The position numbers were made by a program, and so were the translations under genes. Positions 23,492-33,971 of a stretch of DNA of 64,000 nucleotides are shown in pieces (the first letter of the stretch is position 1; every line of letters begins with the position of its first letter). Source of the DNA: Calonectria ilicicola (lineage: Eukaryota > Ascomycota > Sordariomycetes > Hypocreales > Nectriaceae). The stretch covers positions 5,704,001 through 5,768,000 of the forward strand of contig CP085827.1 of the NCBI GenBank assembly GCA_020809705.1, written 5' to 3'. The notes under the pieces are model-generated. The model saw only the letters and a list, made by a program, of their open reading frames with translations. It did not search any database and was not told where the DNA came from.

Positions 23492-25064
23492 ATCATCGCA
23501 ACCGGCGGCAAAGGCACAGTTCTAAGCCGATGTGTCAAGAAATGTCATAACACGAGAAGTTTGAGAGAAAAGTGGGCAGGAGGGTAGTTTTAGAAGAGAG
23601 ATACTATACAGCAGCCACACATCATGTTACCGAGTCATTGATCACACGCATTGGCCAACTTCGTTTATCTTCCCCGTTGTCCTATCAGGACGATTTTGGT
23701 TAGCATCTAGGGGTCAACTGTCATACCGCAGGGCTGAAGGTAAAAGTACGCATCAAATGAGAGCATTGCAACGATATGGGGCCGACGTCAACCGTGCATT
23801 CTCGTCCAAAAATGGATATTGTGTGGGTAGGGCGCCATGTCACTGGAATAAGTTGGCCAACGGAATCGGGATGCCAAGAGAAGGGCCCATTCTCTATTCC
23901 TTTCCAGAGCACCGAGGACGCGCGGACGGTGGTCCTACAGGGCGCCTAGCCTGCCGGGCAAGTTTGGTGATCCGGGGTATGAAGCAGGAAATATTACGAA
24001 GGGTTGGAGGCTTGTCTCATGGTCTGGCGGATACAGGTCAGGACAGGCGGATTTGGGAAGACGAAAGGTGTCCGTTCTGTCACAGGACAGTTTTATTAGT
24101 CCAAGAGCTAATGATTTTTTCATTCCCAAACATCCCCTCTGCTAGGGAATTCTTAATTGACAAACGAAGGATTTCCATCCTCTCTACAGGTAGCTATGGC
24201 AAGGCGGAGGAGTCGGCTTCTTGGTGTTGTCACGTCTCAGAAATATGCTTAGTTTGTCAAATAAAGCAAGGAACAGCCGCTGAGGAGGACTGTCATTGGT
24301 GGGCAATTAGAGGAAATAAATAGAGTTTTTTATCCCTGCAAAATGGGGCTCGACTATGCGAAGCCCTGCGAATTATTAGGTACGTGGACGGAGCGCGGAC
24401 GGAGCTCCAGTAAGGGGGGACGAAAGACGTACATCCTGGTCTGGTCTAGAATCTTTCGCGGATGCGAAACTTGGACGTGCAAGGGGCTTCCTCGGTTTTC
24501 CCGCCGTCGTCCAAGGCCATCTACCATAAATTTACGAAGGGTTACATTCTCGCCTACTTGGCGATGTTCCAGGTGAGCAAGGGCACGTACTAAATCGTCC
24601 AGTTGGGATGAGCACGAGCCATGCCGGACTCTCATCCCCAAAACAGGCAAGAAACAAGAGTTTTCTCCTTGTCTGCCCTATAGATCCCATCCCCTCTCCT
24701 CCTGCTTACAAAATTTCAGCCACGCGACTCGCTCTACATTTTCTTGCTTCCTCCCTTCTTTTTTCTCCGTGTGCAATTCCGGCTCCTCTGTCCTTCTTGT
24801 TTCCCCTACCCTACAGTATTTTAGAATACGCTGTAGCGGGCGGCTCGCTGCTGATACCCATCTTTCAATAATCCTTAAACTTTTACCAACATCCCATATA
24901 TCTAATGAAAACACTTATTACTCGAGTGATTTCTACACGGACATTCCTACGTGCTAAGAAAACTTGATAATCCTTGGGACACCTACTAGACGCTCATGTT
25001 CATTAGAAAAGCCATCTGGGCTGGGTAACTGGCCGTCTTTTTACACCCTAATTTTTCTATGGAG
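23492..25064. other. Intergenic, no convincing gene
   Basis: Upstream side of the pepsin-like gene. A 188-codon plus-strand frame at 23757-24323 lacks recognisable features and neighbours of similar codon use, so I do not call it. The right end borders the TIR element. Confidence 0.5.
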
Positions 25065-25076
25065 TACCGCAAGCTC

Positions 25077-25150
25077 ACTGGGCTCTAAAGGCCCCCACCT
25101 CTCCTATCGGAGGTGGTTTCAAAACCCGTATCTGTGTCAAGTGCATATCT
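25077..25150 (+). repeat. Left terminal inverted repeat
   Basis: This arm matches the reverse complement of 25919-25999 over most of its length, including 20 identical bases GGTGGTTTCAAAACCCGTAT. Confidence 0.75.
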
Positions 25151-25918
25151 GACTTTTCTATCTTTGCAATGTCACAACACAACTAATTCTTGGTTAAATA
25201 ATAAATGACTTTTCTTCCTAGTGCCGCATCGTGATAATTAAGAAGAATTATAATTTTTTTTTTTACATTTTCCTTTAGTGGATGTGATGTTACGACCGAG
25301 TGACCGTGGTAGTCAAGGACGCTGCCACGACTTGAATTGTGTGTGATTTAACATGCAATTATGTGAACAGTTTTATACAGTGAAGATGGCAATTTTGCGA
25401 ATAGCTGCGATGCATGCCATTGGAATTTATATGTTTATTGATATGTATTTTTATTAGTATTACCATTATATATGAGCTTTAAAGGGTTAGTCTATATTAT
25501 GTGAAGTTTGGCACATATATTTTTATCCCTTTAACTATGCTTGAAAGGAGGGCAAAAAGTAGCCGTTTAAGTGACTAACATTAGTAAGACCCCGACTTGA
25601 ATAAATATTTAATTTCGTAGTAATGACGCAGAATATCATCAATTCAATACTGTACATACACTGAATTCGATCAAATATGTCATTTGTTGCCGATTTCACT
25701 ATGATGATTGTGCAAATTGAGGTGGGGCACATACAAAGTTGTCAGTGTGATATCCTCATTTGACAGAAATGCACTGGAATCTTTCATCGCGCTACGGTGC
25801 GATTTAGCTGAAATTTAAACGAATTAAATTAGTATACTTAATTAATGGTATCTTTTAATTTGGGGATATTTGATCAAGGAATGAAGGAGTTGTAGCCGAG
25901 TTACAATGTCAAAGTTGG

Positions 25919-25999
25919 ATACGCATTCGACACAGATACGGGTTTTGAAACCACCGTTTTTTCTCTGATAGGAGAGGTGGGGGCTTATTTTGCCCAGTG
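25919..25999 (-). repeat. Right terminal inverted repeat
   Basis: Partner of the left arm. It has a short extra A-rich insertion between the CTCCTATC and GGTGGTTTC blocks. Outside it lies GTAACTAGCTGC-like sequence ending in CCCAGTG next to TA. Confidence 0.75.
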
Positions 26000-26106
26000 T
26001 GCAGCTAGTTACTCACTCACTGGGTATATTTGATCTAGAAATAGAGCGTAACTGTTAATAACCATTTTTGAAGCTCCAGCTCTGATATGCTAGCATGAGT
26101 ATATTC

Positions 26107-27857
26107 TTACGGTGGCCCGTAATCTAGCTCCGCCTCATCGTAATGACCCCTTCTCTGATTCCGTTTTCGATAAGTAGTGTACTCATCATCGGATAAAATT
26201 CTTTCTCGTTTATTTTTTAGACCTCCAACCGGCTTGTGTTCCCTTGATAGTGGTGCCGCAGGTGCAGCACTCTCCTTAGCCCAAACATGGCTCTCTTCCT
26301 CATCTTCACTATCCGAACTTTTCGAGGTATCCTCGTCATGGTTGATCCTTTTTAGTTTTATTTGAAGCCTCGGTAGATGTTCTCTAGGAACATAACCTAT
26401 ATTGACAACCTCAAAATCGTGTTCTACAGTGTAAATCTTACCGAAGTTTGCTACACATTTTGGATGGATTGTGTGAATCGCATCTTGGCCCTCCATATGA
26501 ACTCCTATGGGATCTCTCAATTTGAATCCCTCATCTGAGGGTGGAATTTCATTGCTAACGTCGTAAACTTTTGCGTGGTCTGTCTTTTTTATATGCAATT
26601 TGTGGATACCTTGTCCACAATAGGTGTGAAGAGGAACGCAGAGAGAGGCCCGGAAGCTTTTGTGGACGACAATGAATCGACGGAGTTTCGAGAAACAGCA
26701 GTTTCTGAAAGTTTCCTTGCTAGATGAGATTTTTGGCTTATCCTTGGACCTAGGCTCTCTCCAAATCATTGCGAAAACTCTACCAGGTCTAAAAAATCTA
26801 TGTGGAATGTCGATTTTATTGAACCTGGTATCTCTATAAGGTGATGTTTCGTGAATTTCTGCGTTCAGAGTCAAATACACGCCATAATTACTGAGATACG
26901 TATTAACTAACCTGGGGGTCGATTGAAAGGAGCCGGAATTCCTCTATACCTATGAATTAGATTGAGAAATTTCTTTGCATATGCAGCAGCGGTCATCGCC
27001 GCATAATTTTGCCACTCCCTGTTACTGTGAGTATCGGCATAATCTGACACCCCGCATATGGCTAAGCAGGGAAACTTGTTAATCCAGTCCGCTTTACCAG
27101 TCTGAATGCAAATGATATTTCGCTCTTTTGACAAACTATCACGCAATTGCGCATCTCTTATGGGAATTGGAGTTATAGCGATGATGCCATGATGGACCGC
27201 TGGATTATCCTCTCCATGATGTCGCGTCGATCGACCAACTAGTCCGCTAGCATCAATGCAGGCAGCATGGCAGCTCTCATGATCGTCCTGATGAATATAG
27301 TGGGAGCAATGTAGCCTATCACTGGCAAGATATGGCCGCATATATCCGTCCAATCCTTCGAACTTTCTGCAACATTCGGTCACGATGTTATCAAGCTGCC
27401 AGCCCTCAAGTTTAGACTCCACAAATAACTCATCGATAAATGGTTGTAAGAAGTCGGGTGGTTTGCTCTGAATCGGTAGTGTAGAGTTTTCTTTATAATC
27501 CTTACTTGTGTCGTATTCGAAGCAATATCCATCTTGTTTCTGAAGAGAAGCACCAATAACAACATCACCTAAGCGGATGTCATGGCGTTCACTTGGCGCG
27601 CCACTCCCTATACCAATCAGTAACCTAAACTTAATATTAGGAAAGTTCTGGAGTATAATTGCTGGCGTGTCGTTATTGCTTATTAAAGCCACCACAACAT
27701 TGTATTGTCCGATCTTCCCCAGTGTACAGTATGTATCATCTCCGGGCGATATAAATTTTGGCAGGTCGTGCTTTTCTTCGAGCATCAATCGAGCGGCGGC
27801 ATATCCTGTTATGTGAGTACAAATTAAACTGATGGTATAGTACTCTTGAGGAGGCAT
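26107..27857 (-). CDS. Nucleoside-phosphorylase-like domain fused to DUF6590
   Basis: Two exons, 27857-26912 and 26858-26107, with a 53-nt intron (26859-26911, phase 1); 565 aa. Residues 1-315 are a PNP/UDP phosphorylase domain of the type found in fungal NLR-like proteins: TYCTLGKIGQYNVVVALI, RLLIGIGSGAPS, DIRLGDVVIG, HHGIIAI, and FPCLAICGVSDYADTHSN followed by AAMTAAAYAKKFL. D271 (GVSDYAD) matches the conserved Asp, but the usual FEMEAAG nucleoside pocket reads IQTGKAD (250-256), losing the Glu. Residues about 330-490 match DUF6590: FFRPGRVFAMIW, RRFIVVHKSF, CVPLHTYCGQGI, KIYTVEHDFEVVNIG. A charged, probably disordered tail ends the protein. The role of DUF6590 is unknown. A nucleotide-sensing or immune-type job is inference. 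Confidence 0.75.
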
Positions 27858-29536
27858 AGCGTAGTTTTGTTCGAAAGAGCTCTTTTGTGTAGCCAGAGAG
27901 GAACTAATTGAATGAGCGGTGGGTTTTGGAAGTCACACTGCGAGATGGGTAAGTAAATAATTTCAGATGGTTGTCCTGAATGGTGGCATTTATACGCAGA
28001 GGAACAAAGAAAATTAAATATTCCATTGACTGTACACTCATGCTTCTGAGGGTACTTGGAGCCTAAGAATGTGGTGGCGTGTTTAGATGACTCTTCACCG
28101 AATGTGAGAAAAATTCTTCAATGAACTAAGGCGTATTGATAGCTGACCTTCGAGAAATTAGGGCTGTTCTTCAAAATTTATTAGGAGAGCATTGGTTTTT
28201 AGAAAATTGAGAACATGATTTATTAACTAGAGTGCTGGATTCCATAACTCTAAAATATCTATAATGTTTTATAACCCGACACTGAATCATGATTAAACTT
28301 CAGGTTGTGCAAAATTTGCAGCCCTTGTCATGCATTAATCTTTACCTAAAATGACTCACTGCAGTGAGTGTAATTTCTTTGTTCTTAACACCCTGATGAG
28401 CCTGGCTCTTTATCACAGAAATGCCACTAGTTACCATTTCTCTTTATTGTCAACGCCACAGCGGGCCAACCTCCTTATTATTGGAAATGCGATTTGCTGG
28501 AGGCCCATCTGTTCTTATGTACAGTGATGTGAACGATACGCTCGATGCTATATTTAGATAGGGAAATTAGACATTGCCGCCTATAAGAGAAGCCATGAAT
28601 CTGGTCTCAAGATAGTATTCACCTTAAACAAAACCACAAATTGATTCAACATGAGCTCAAAACCTCCACTGAGAAGCCAATTGGCTGAGTTAGATCTGCA
28701 AGGGTGTGATTGCCCTGATAACTGTCCTGGTGACAGTGGATGTGTGTAAGAAATATATTCTACAACGTTTGGTAACCTTAATAACCGACTTGAAAACTCA
28801 GACGACAAGCCTCAGTGTATTGTAAGAGCTAGCCTGGATCCTAGAATCTGCGACGCGACTGAGAGGCAATAACCCCGCGTCGTAATATAACTACTCTCAG
28901 AATGTATAGAACATTCTAATTTACATCTTCGGGCACACCTGATTTCCTATATAATATCCTTCAACCAATTACTGTATGTAGCTTGGACTGCCTCTTCTAA
29001 TGACGGTTTATACGAGCAACAACCTCTTAGTTTGTATACTTGCTACTGAATAAAACTCAATGAGAATGAACATATTTCCTGAACGTAAAATTAAGGCGAG
29101 CCTGCTGACCTGGTGGCTTCAAACATGAAGTTTATTGGTTTCATTAGAAATATTTACTAATCACGATCTTAATATTAATGACAGGGAATTCATGGGAACA
29201 AAAATACTTACACTCCCAAGGGATAACAAACCATAACGCGACAAGATTCAAGGACATGCGAGTAATTAAAAATGCCTTGTGTTACGATCAAAGCATCGGC
29301 ATGCAATTAGGGTGATGCAAATCTTCTCCAATGAATATGCCATACCGGTTCGTTACCTTCTCACAGAACATGGTGACACCATGGCTGCCTTGGGCAAAAT
29401 TGATTTTTCTGCCTAGTGGCGGAGATCATAATATATACTTCCTGAAACAATCTCTCGAGGCTCAATATTTCCAAAATTGAACTTTTCGTTCCCCTTCACT
29501 TCAACATTAGCCATAGTTTGCGAATGTTGAACGGAA
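27858..29536. other. AT-rich intergenic between divergent genes
   Basis: Holds the promoters of the phosphorylase-DUF6590 gene (leftward) and the ankyrin gene (rightward). The only gene-like item is the small Cys-rich frame at 28651-28832. Confidence 0.5.
28651..28832 (+). CDS. Possible tiny Cys-rich peptide (about 41 aa)
   Basis: An ATG after a CA-rich leader (AAACAAAACCACAAATTG) opens a frame with GCDCPDNCPGDSGC. Read straight through it stops after 32 codons. If the GTAAGA at 28746 is used as a donor with the CAG ending at 28801 as acceptor (56-nt intron), the frame continues to a TAG at 28830-28832 and gains one more Cys, giving 41 aa with five or six closely spaced Cys. A TATA-like TATATTTAG lies about 100 bp upstream. 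It could be a metallothionein-like or other small Cys-rich peptide, or chance. Nothing but sequence layout supports it. Confidence 0.28.
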
Positions 29537-31423
29537 ATGGATCCACTCCGCAGCACAACAAGCGTCACAGCGCTTACTTCATTTTCTCTAAATCTCGCGC
29601 ATCGTGCCATGAACGTCAAAAGATTTCTCGACAAAATATCTAATGCTCCGCTTGAGGTTATTCGTCTCAAGGATGTTATCAACCAATTCCAGGTGGCTAC
29701 AGAGAGGATCAGGATTTTGGTCGAACATCAAAAAGAAATTTATGGCGAAGATATCTTTATGCCGGGTGTTGTAAACAGCACTTTGGAGACGTGCCAAAAC
29801 AAACTGGATGCGATTGAGAACATTCTCAAACAAGCCAACCAAAAGGGTGGAACACGCATGGCTCGAAGTTGGGCACAAGTCCGATTAGTTTGCAAGAAGG
29901 AGCTCATTGAAGAATTCGAAACGCAGCTAGGATTAACCATGTCTATCCTTACGGGGAATCTTGCCATGAACCTAATGTATATATTCTTATCCTCTGAGAA
30001 GACCTAGATCATGCTAACATCATTTTTTTGAAATAGTCACTCGGGATCCTCGATACATTCGCTCGTAGTCACTATTGCACAACAACAGCGCGAAATGAAG
30101 ACTGAAATGGCGTTGATGAGACAAAGTCTTCCAGATCTCAGATCATATCAGAAACCGACGGCCAACAGACCATTCATGCACAATCCTCCACACATGACAA
30201 AACCGGCATCGCTAAACACATGGCTCTCTGGGCCTAGCTTCAACCTACGACCCTATAACCTAGGTGGACGAAACAAACAGTCTTCCGTTATGCTACGAGC
30301 GAAGATACCCGGATCTAGAATGGTTAAAGCAGAAGTATACGCTCCGACCTTTGGGATGAATTTGCTGCTTTCTTTTAGAGTATCCATGCATAATTTGGTT
30401 CCCCAGGACGCAGCAATAATAGTTGCATGTGAAAGCGGAAACAGTAGTCAAGTTAAGCATCTATTAGAGTCGGGCATGGCAACGCCAAATGAGGTAACGC
30501 CGACTAATGATACTCCTCTGAGTGTAAGTAAATGACATCCCCCTTGTGAGATTTAAAACTAACCTGCCTCCTGATCGCTATTAGAGAGGGGCACGAAGAG
30601 ATCGTTCAACTTCTCTTAAGAGAGGGCGCAAACCCAAATTTCACCTGCGGTCAATATCTAACGTGAGTAATTAAAGCCTTTCAAATCATACACTAACTTA
30701 CGGATATTATTTAGCGCACCGCTTCAGATTGCTGTCATGTTCGACAAACCTACAATCGCTCGTATTCTGCTTCACTACGGAGCTAGCACTGAATACAATT
30801 CGGCAAGAGGCTGGTCATTACTCCATCACATATTTGGCGGTGAAAGATCTATATCCAATGTAGGGTATATGTCTATGTTCGAAGACTACCTATTCTTTGA
30901 TGATATCAAGGATTGTGCGGGCTGGACTTCCTTACACCGATGTGCTGCATTTGGCAGGGCTGAAGACGTAACATTCTTACGACATTTAGGTGTCTCGCGA
31001 CATATGGAGCAATATAAAACAAAGCACGGCTGGAACCCTGTTCATGTGGCTGCAAGAAATAACAATATATCCACACTGAAACAATTGGTTCTGGAGATGC
31101 AAAACTCGACAGAGGCAAATGTAGGCGTTCTAAATTGGACAGATATCCATGGTTGGACTCCATTACATCATGCTGCTTATCGGAATGCTCAATATACACT
31201 CGAATGGCTTCTCCAAAATGGTGCTGATCCGCATCGAACCACTTACCAGAGTTCCGGATGGTTTCCTGTTGGCCATCAAGGTGAATCTCTTGGCGTTAGT
31301 GATCTTGCAAGACTTTCTGGAAAAGAATGTGTGAAGAAACTTGTCGGGTGTTTGAACGAACTAGGACATGATATCACAATAGATGGGGACGATATATATT
31401 GGCTATGTCACGAGTCTACATAA
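29537..31423 (+). CDS. Ankyrin-repeat protein with STAND-type N-terminal domain
   Basis: Four exons: 29537-29976, 30037-30523, 30589-30662 and 30715-31423; introns 60, 65 and 52 nt; 569 aa. The start MDPL... and the helical segment after it (RAMNVKRFLDKISNAP, LKDVINQFQ) resemble the N-terminal domain common to fungal STAND/NLR-like proteins (Fungal_N, HeLo/SesA-like). The C-terminal half holds at least five ankyrin units: QDAAIIVACESGNSSQVKHL, GHEEIVQLLLREGANPN, APLQIAVMF, GWTSLHRCAAFGRAEDVTFL, GWNPVHVAARNNNISTLKQL, GWTPLHHAAYRNAQYTLEWL. Intron 2's acceptor is uncertain: the only frame-keeping AG (30587-30588) deletes the expected AIRE residues, so this splice may be misread or the gene slightly damaged. 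There is no NACHT/NB-ARC domain. A signalling role is inferred. Confidence 0.75.
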
Positions 31424-33302
31424 ACAGAACACCTTGGTAATATAGTAATGGGTTTATTTCTGTAATAGTTTAGGCTGATCCTACCGCAGGAGGTTGTAGA
31501 AGAAATCAATTAGTGTTCAAAAGTTTCGTAGGCTGCACTACACCACGACCATAGTATTGTACGGCGCAAAGGGTACGGGCTGCTGAGCTGCCATTTTGGC
31601 TCTAATCAAAGTGCTTCTTGGGCAACCAAATCTGAGCTACCTCTCAAAGGAGGGGACAGCCACCTGTATACACACATAACACGACTGTAAAAATCTTCGC
31701 AAGTTTTACTGGTTTGAGATCTGGTGCAACTGAGGAAGTACTGACTGCATCATGAAAGTGACCTGCGCTCCTTTCATCGTGGTGTAGCCTAATTTAAGTT
31801 AGTCGTTAAAGAGCGGTGAAAATTAGGGAGATGGGGAAAATAACCAAGTTTCTGACTAGCCACTCATGGCCAGATCATTCTTTATCTCATTTTCTAAAAA
31901 AAAAAAAAAAAAAAATACAAATCAATCCTAGGCGCGAAGTATGGGGTGGCTGTTTCAAGACCGCTGGTCACTCAGGGCTTTTTTTTGTTGCGTGTAAGGG
32001 TCACTTTTTGATAAATCGTGGGCTCTACCAAGAGGGAGCTCCAAAGCCACAACGGTGGCAGGTACAACTAAGTTTAGCCATATGATTCGCCCGACCAAGA
32101 TACAACCAACTTAATCCTGTGTATAACAATAAGGTTGCCCTCATGGAAACTTATATAGTCGTACTTAAGATGGATTCCCTTGCCGAGACCAGAAATGATA
32201 GTTTCTTGTTAGTATTGGAGATCTTTATATTTGTCCCTGATGTGCTTGCTTACTTATTATTGTGAACCAGAATATCCACCGAGTCGGGGGACTTTGGCTT
32301 GACTACCACGCTGTTTTTGGAACCGCAGACCCAGAGTTCATAGTAAGCTCCGGTCAAGGTTGACCTTAATTTGTGAACCAAACACTGGACCATTCGGATT
32401 ACTAGTGTTGAACAGAATTTAGGGTCATGCTGGTTTCAGAGTAGTTAGCTCATTGCCTTGCAGGAGAGAAGAGTGTAGCATTGTGGATCCAAGGGGCCAA
32501 TCAGGACCAAATGCATTGCGCCAGGCTGAACTACGAGCAGGTTCTATGGGATATGTACACATTACATAGTATTATTAATTGTCATAGGATACAAATGCCA
32601 ATCGTGTGAGGCATTTCAGTCATGCATTTGGCTAAGACTATCTGCTATATATACTAGTAGGTGTAACATGATCAGCAAAGAGGATGAATTGACTACAAAA
32701 ACAGGCCAAAGGAAAACCCAAATTAGGAAAATGCGATAACTTGAAATGGTCCTTGCACAGACTGACTGGTTCAAAGCGTATTTAGCGCTAGGGGTTTGGC
32801 GGCCCTGGAAACTTGACGCTTTGTCCTCCAGTTTCTTAGGCCAAATCTAAAACAATCGCAGGAGCCGGCGAATTTCGGCAATTGGTTCACGGACGGAAGT
32901 AAACTTTCTGTAGCCGATGTCATCGTCGATGTGCATCGTTAACCGACCTTTAGTGCTCGGACTTTTAGCGATCTGAGCGGGAGATCGCTGAACAAGAACA
33001 TCTGGTGTTTGTAGTACTAATCTGATTTAAAACAGTCGGTAAGAACTTCTGAAACTTGTCTATACGTTCAAGCACAATAAGTATTTGCCCTTTTCTATGC
33101 CAAATTTGATAAGCGAACATATTTGATGAACGAGCTAAAGAAACTATGTGGATTACTGATTACTGATGCCTTTGGCAAAATGGCGATAATTTCTAGATTG
33201 GGCAGGTGAAGGATTACTGCATGCAAGTGTAATACAGAATAGCGAAGATAAAAAGGACATGATCTGGACCCAGTTGAGAAGTAAATCAGCAGCAACATTC
33301 TC
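31424..33302. other. AT-rich intergenic, no gene seen
   Basis: Almost 2 kb with only short frames and a poly-A run of about 20 at 31897-31916. It forms the distal upstream region of HsbA. Confidence 0.55.
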
Positions 33303-33303
33303 C

Positions 33304-33363
33304 CAACAATAACAACAACAACAACAACAATAATAAGATCATCATCATCATCATCATCATCAT
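33304..33363 (+). repeat. (AAC)n/(ATC)n microsatellites in HsbA leader
   Basis: CAA/AAC triplets (33304-33336) pass directly into nine tandem ATC-type triplets (33338-33363), about 70 bp before the HsbA ATG, probably within the 5' untranslated leader. Confidence 0.85.
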
Positions 33364-33431
33364 TCTCAAAAGATCACCTACTATTTACCTCACAACTCAA
33401 TTCATTCTCACAAATCAACACAACCAACACC

Positions 33432-33971
33432 ATGAAGGCCACCATCCAGCTCACCCTTTTGACTGCTATTGCCGGTTCCTACGCTATGGTTATTGAACGT
33501 GACACGCCTGTTAAACAAGCTATCGTCGATGTTACTACTGCTATCAATAATATGGGCGCGATTGCCAAAGATCCCAACGGCAATGTTAATTCTCTTCTCA
33601 AAGCTTGTGATAGCGTTATTTCCTCGATTGAGAATGGACAAAAGATATGCCAGAGTGCTGCTTCGATCGGTCTTGGCGATGCTGCTACTCTTCTTGGTCC
33701 TATTGAAGATCTTGATAATAGTGCTAGCGCCCTTCTTGATAATATTAAGGTTCGCGTGAGCGCCGTTGCAGCCGCGAAGCAGTGCGGAACCGCTCGCAGC
33801 AAGCTTCAAGTCATCGACTCCTCTGGCCACCAGTTGATTCAGACTGTTACCAATAAGCTAAGCTCTGATTTTGCCAGGAACATGGCCCAGCAGTACGTTG
33901 GGGATACCAATGGTATTCTGGATAAATATACCGAGCTTTTTTCTGCCACCAACTGCGTCGACTATAACTAG
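33432..33971 (+). CDS. hsbA: HsbA family secreted protein
   Basis: Single exon, 179 aa. The ATG sits in a good fungal context (CCAACACCATG). Residues 1-18 are a signal peptide (MKATIQLTLLTAIAGSYA). The mature protein is an all-helical domain with the family layout of hydrophobic surface-binding protein A / cell-wall galactomannoprotein: TPVKQAIVDVTTAINNMG, IENGQKICQSAASIGLGDAA, NIKVRVSAVAAAKQCGT, and AQQYVGDTNGILDKYTELFS near the end. Cysteines are conserved. HsbA of Aspergillus adsorbs to hydrophobic surfaces and recruits cutinase-type hydrolases; homologues also sit in the wall or act at host surfaces. Length and architecture are complete, and there is no GPI signal. Confidence 0.9.
   Translation: MKATIQLTLLTAIAGSYAMVIERDTPVKQAIVDVTTAINNMGAIAKDPNGNVNSLLKACDSVISSIENGQKICQSAASIGLGDAATLLGPIEDLDNSASALLDNIKVRVSAVAAAKQCGTARSKLQVIDSSGHQLIQTVTNKLSSDFARNMAQQYVGDTNGILDKYTELFSATNCVDYN

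Larger units (their letters stand above)
25065..26026. mobile_element. Non-autonomous TIR element (MITE-like), about 0.96 kb
   Basis: A long imperfect inverted repeat brackets an AT-rich interior. The left arm (25077-25150) and the right arm (25919-25999) share ACTGGGC, GCCCCCACCTCTCCTATC and GGTGGTTTCAAAACCCGTAT plus TCTGTGTC when one is reverse-complemented. TA dinucleotides stand outside both ends (25065-25066 and 26025-26026), which would fit a Tc1/mariner-type TA target duplication, but the left end looks about 15 bp shorter than the right. The interior has no frame longer than about 65 codons, so this is a MITE or a decayed transposon. It ends only about 80 bp from the 3' end of the phosphorylase-DUF6590 gene. 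Confidence 0.65.

Noticed and set aside
23757..24323. 188-codon plus-strand frame
   Set aside because: No domain, no signal peptide, no supporting splice sites. Likely a chance open frame, though not excluded.
26107..26880. DUF6590 frame as a separate gene
   Set aside because: A 53-nt intron with good donor, branch and acceptor joins it in frame to the phosphorylase exon. The separate start at 26880 lies inside that intron.
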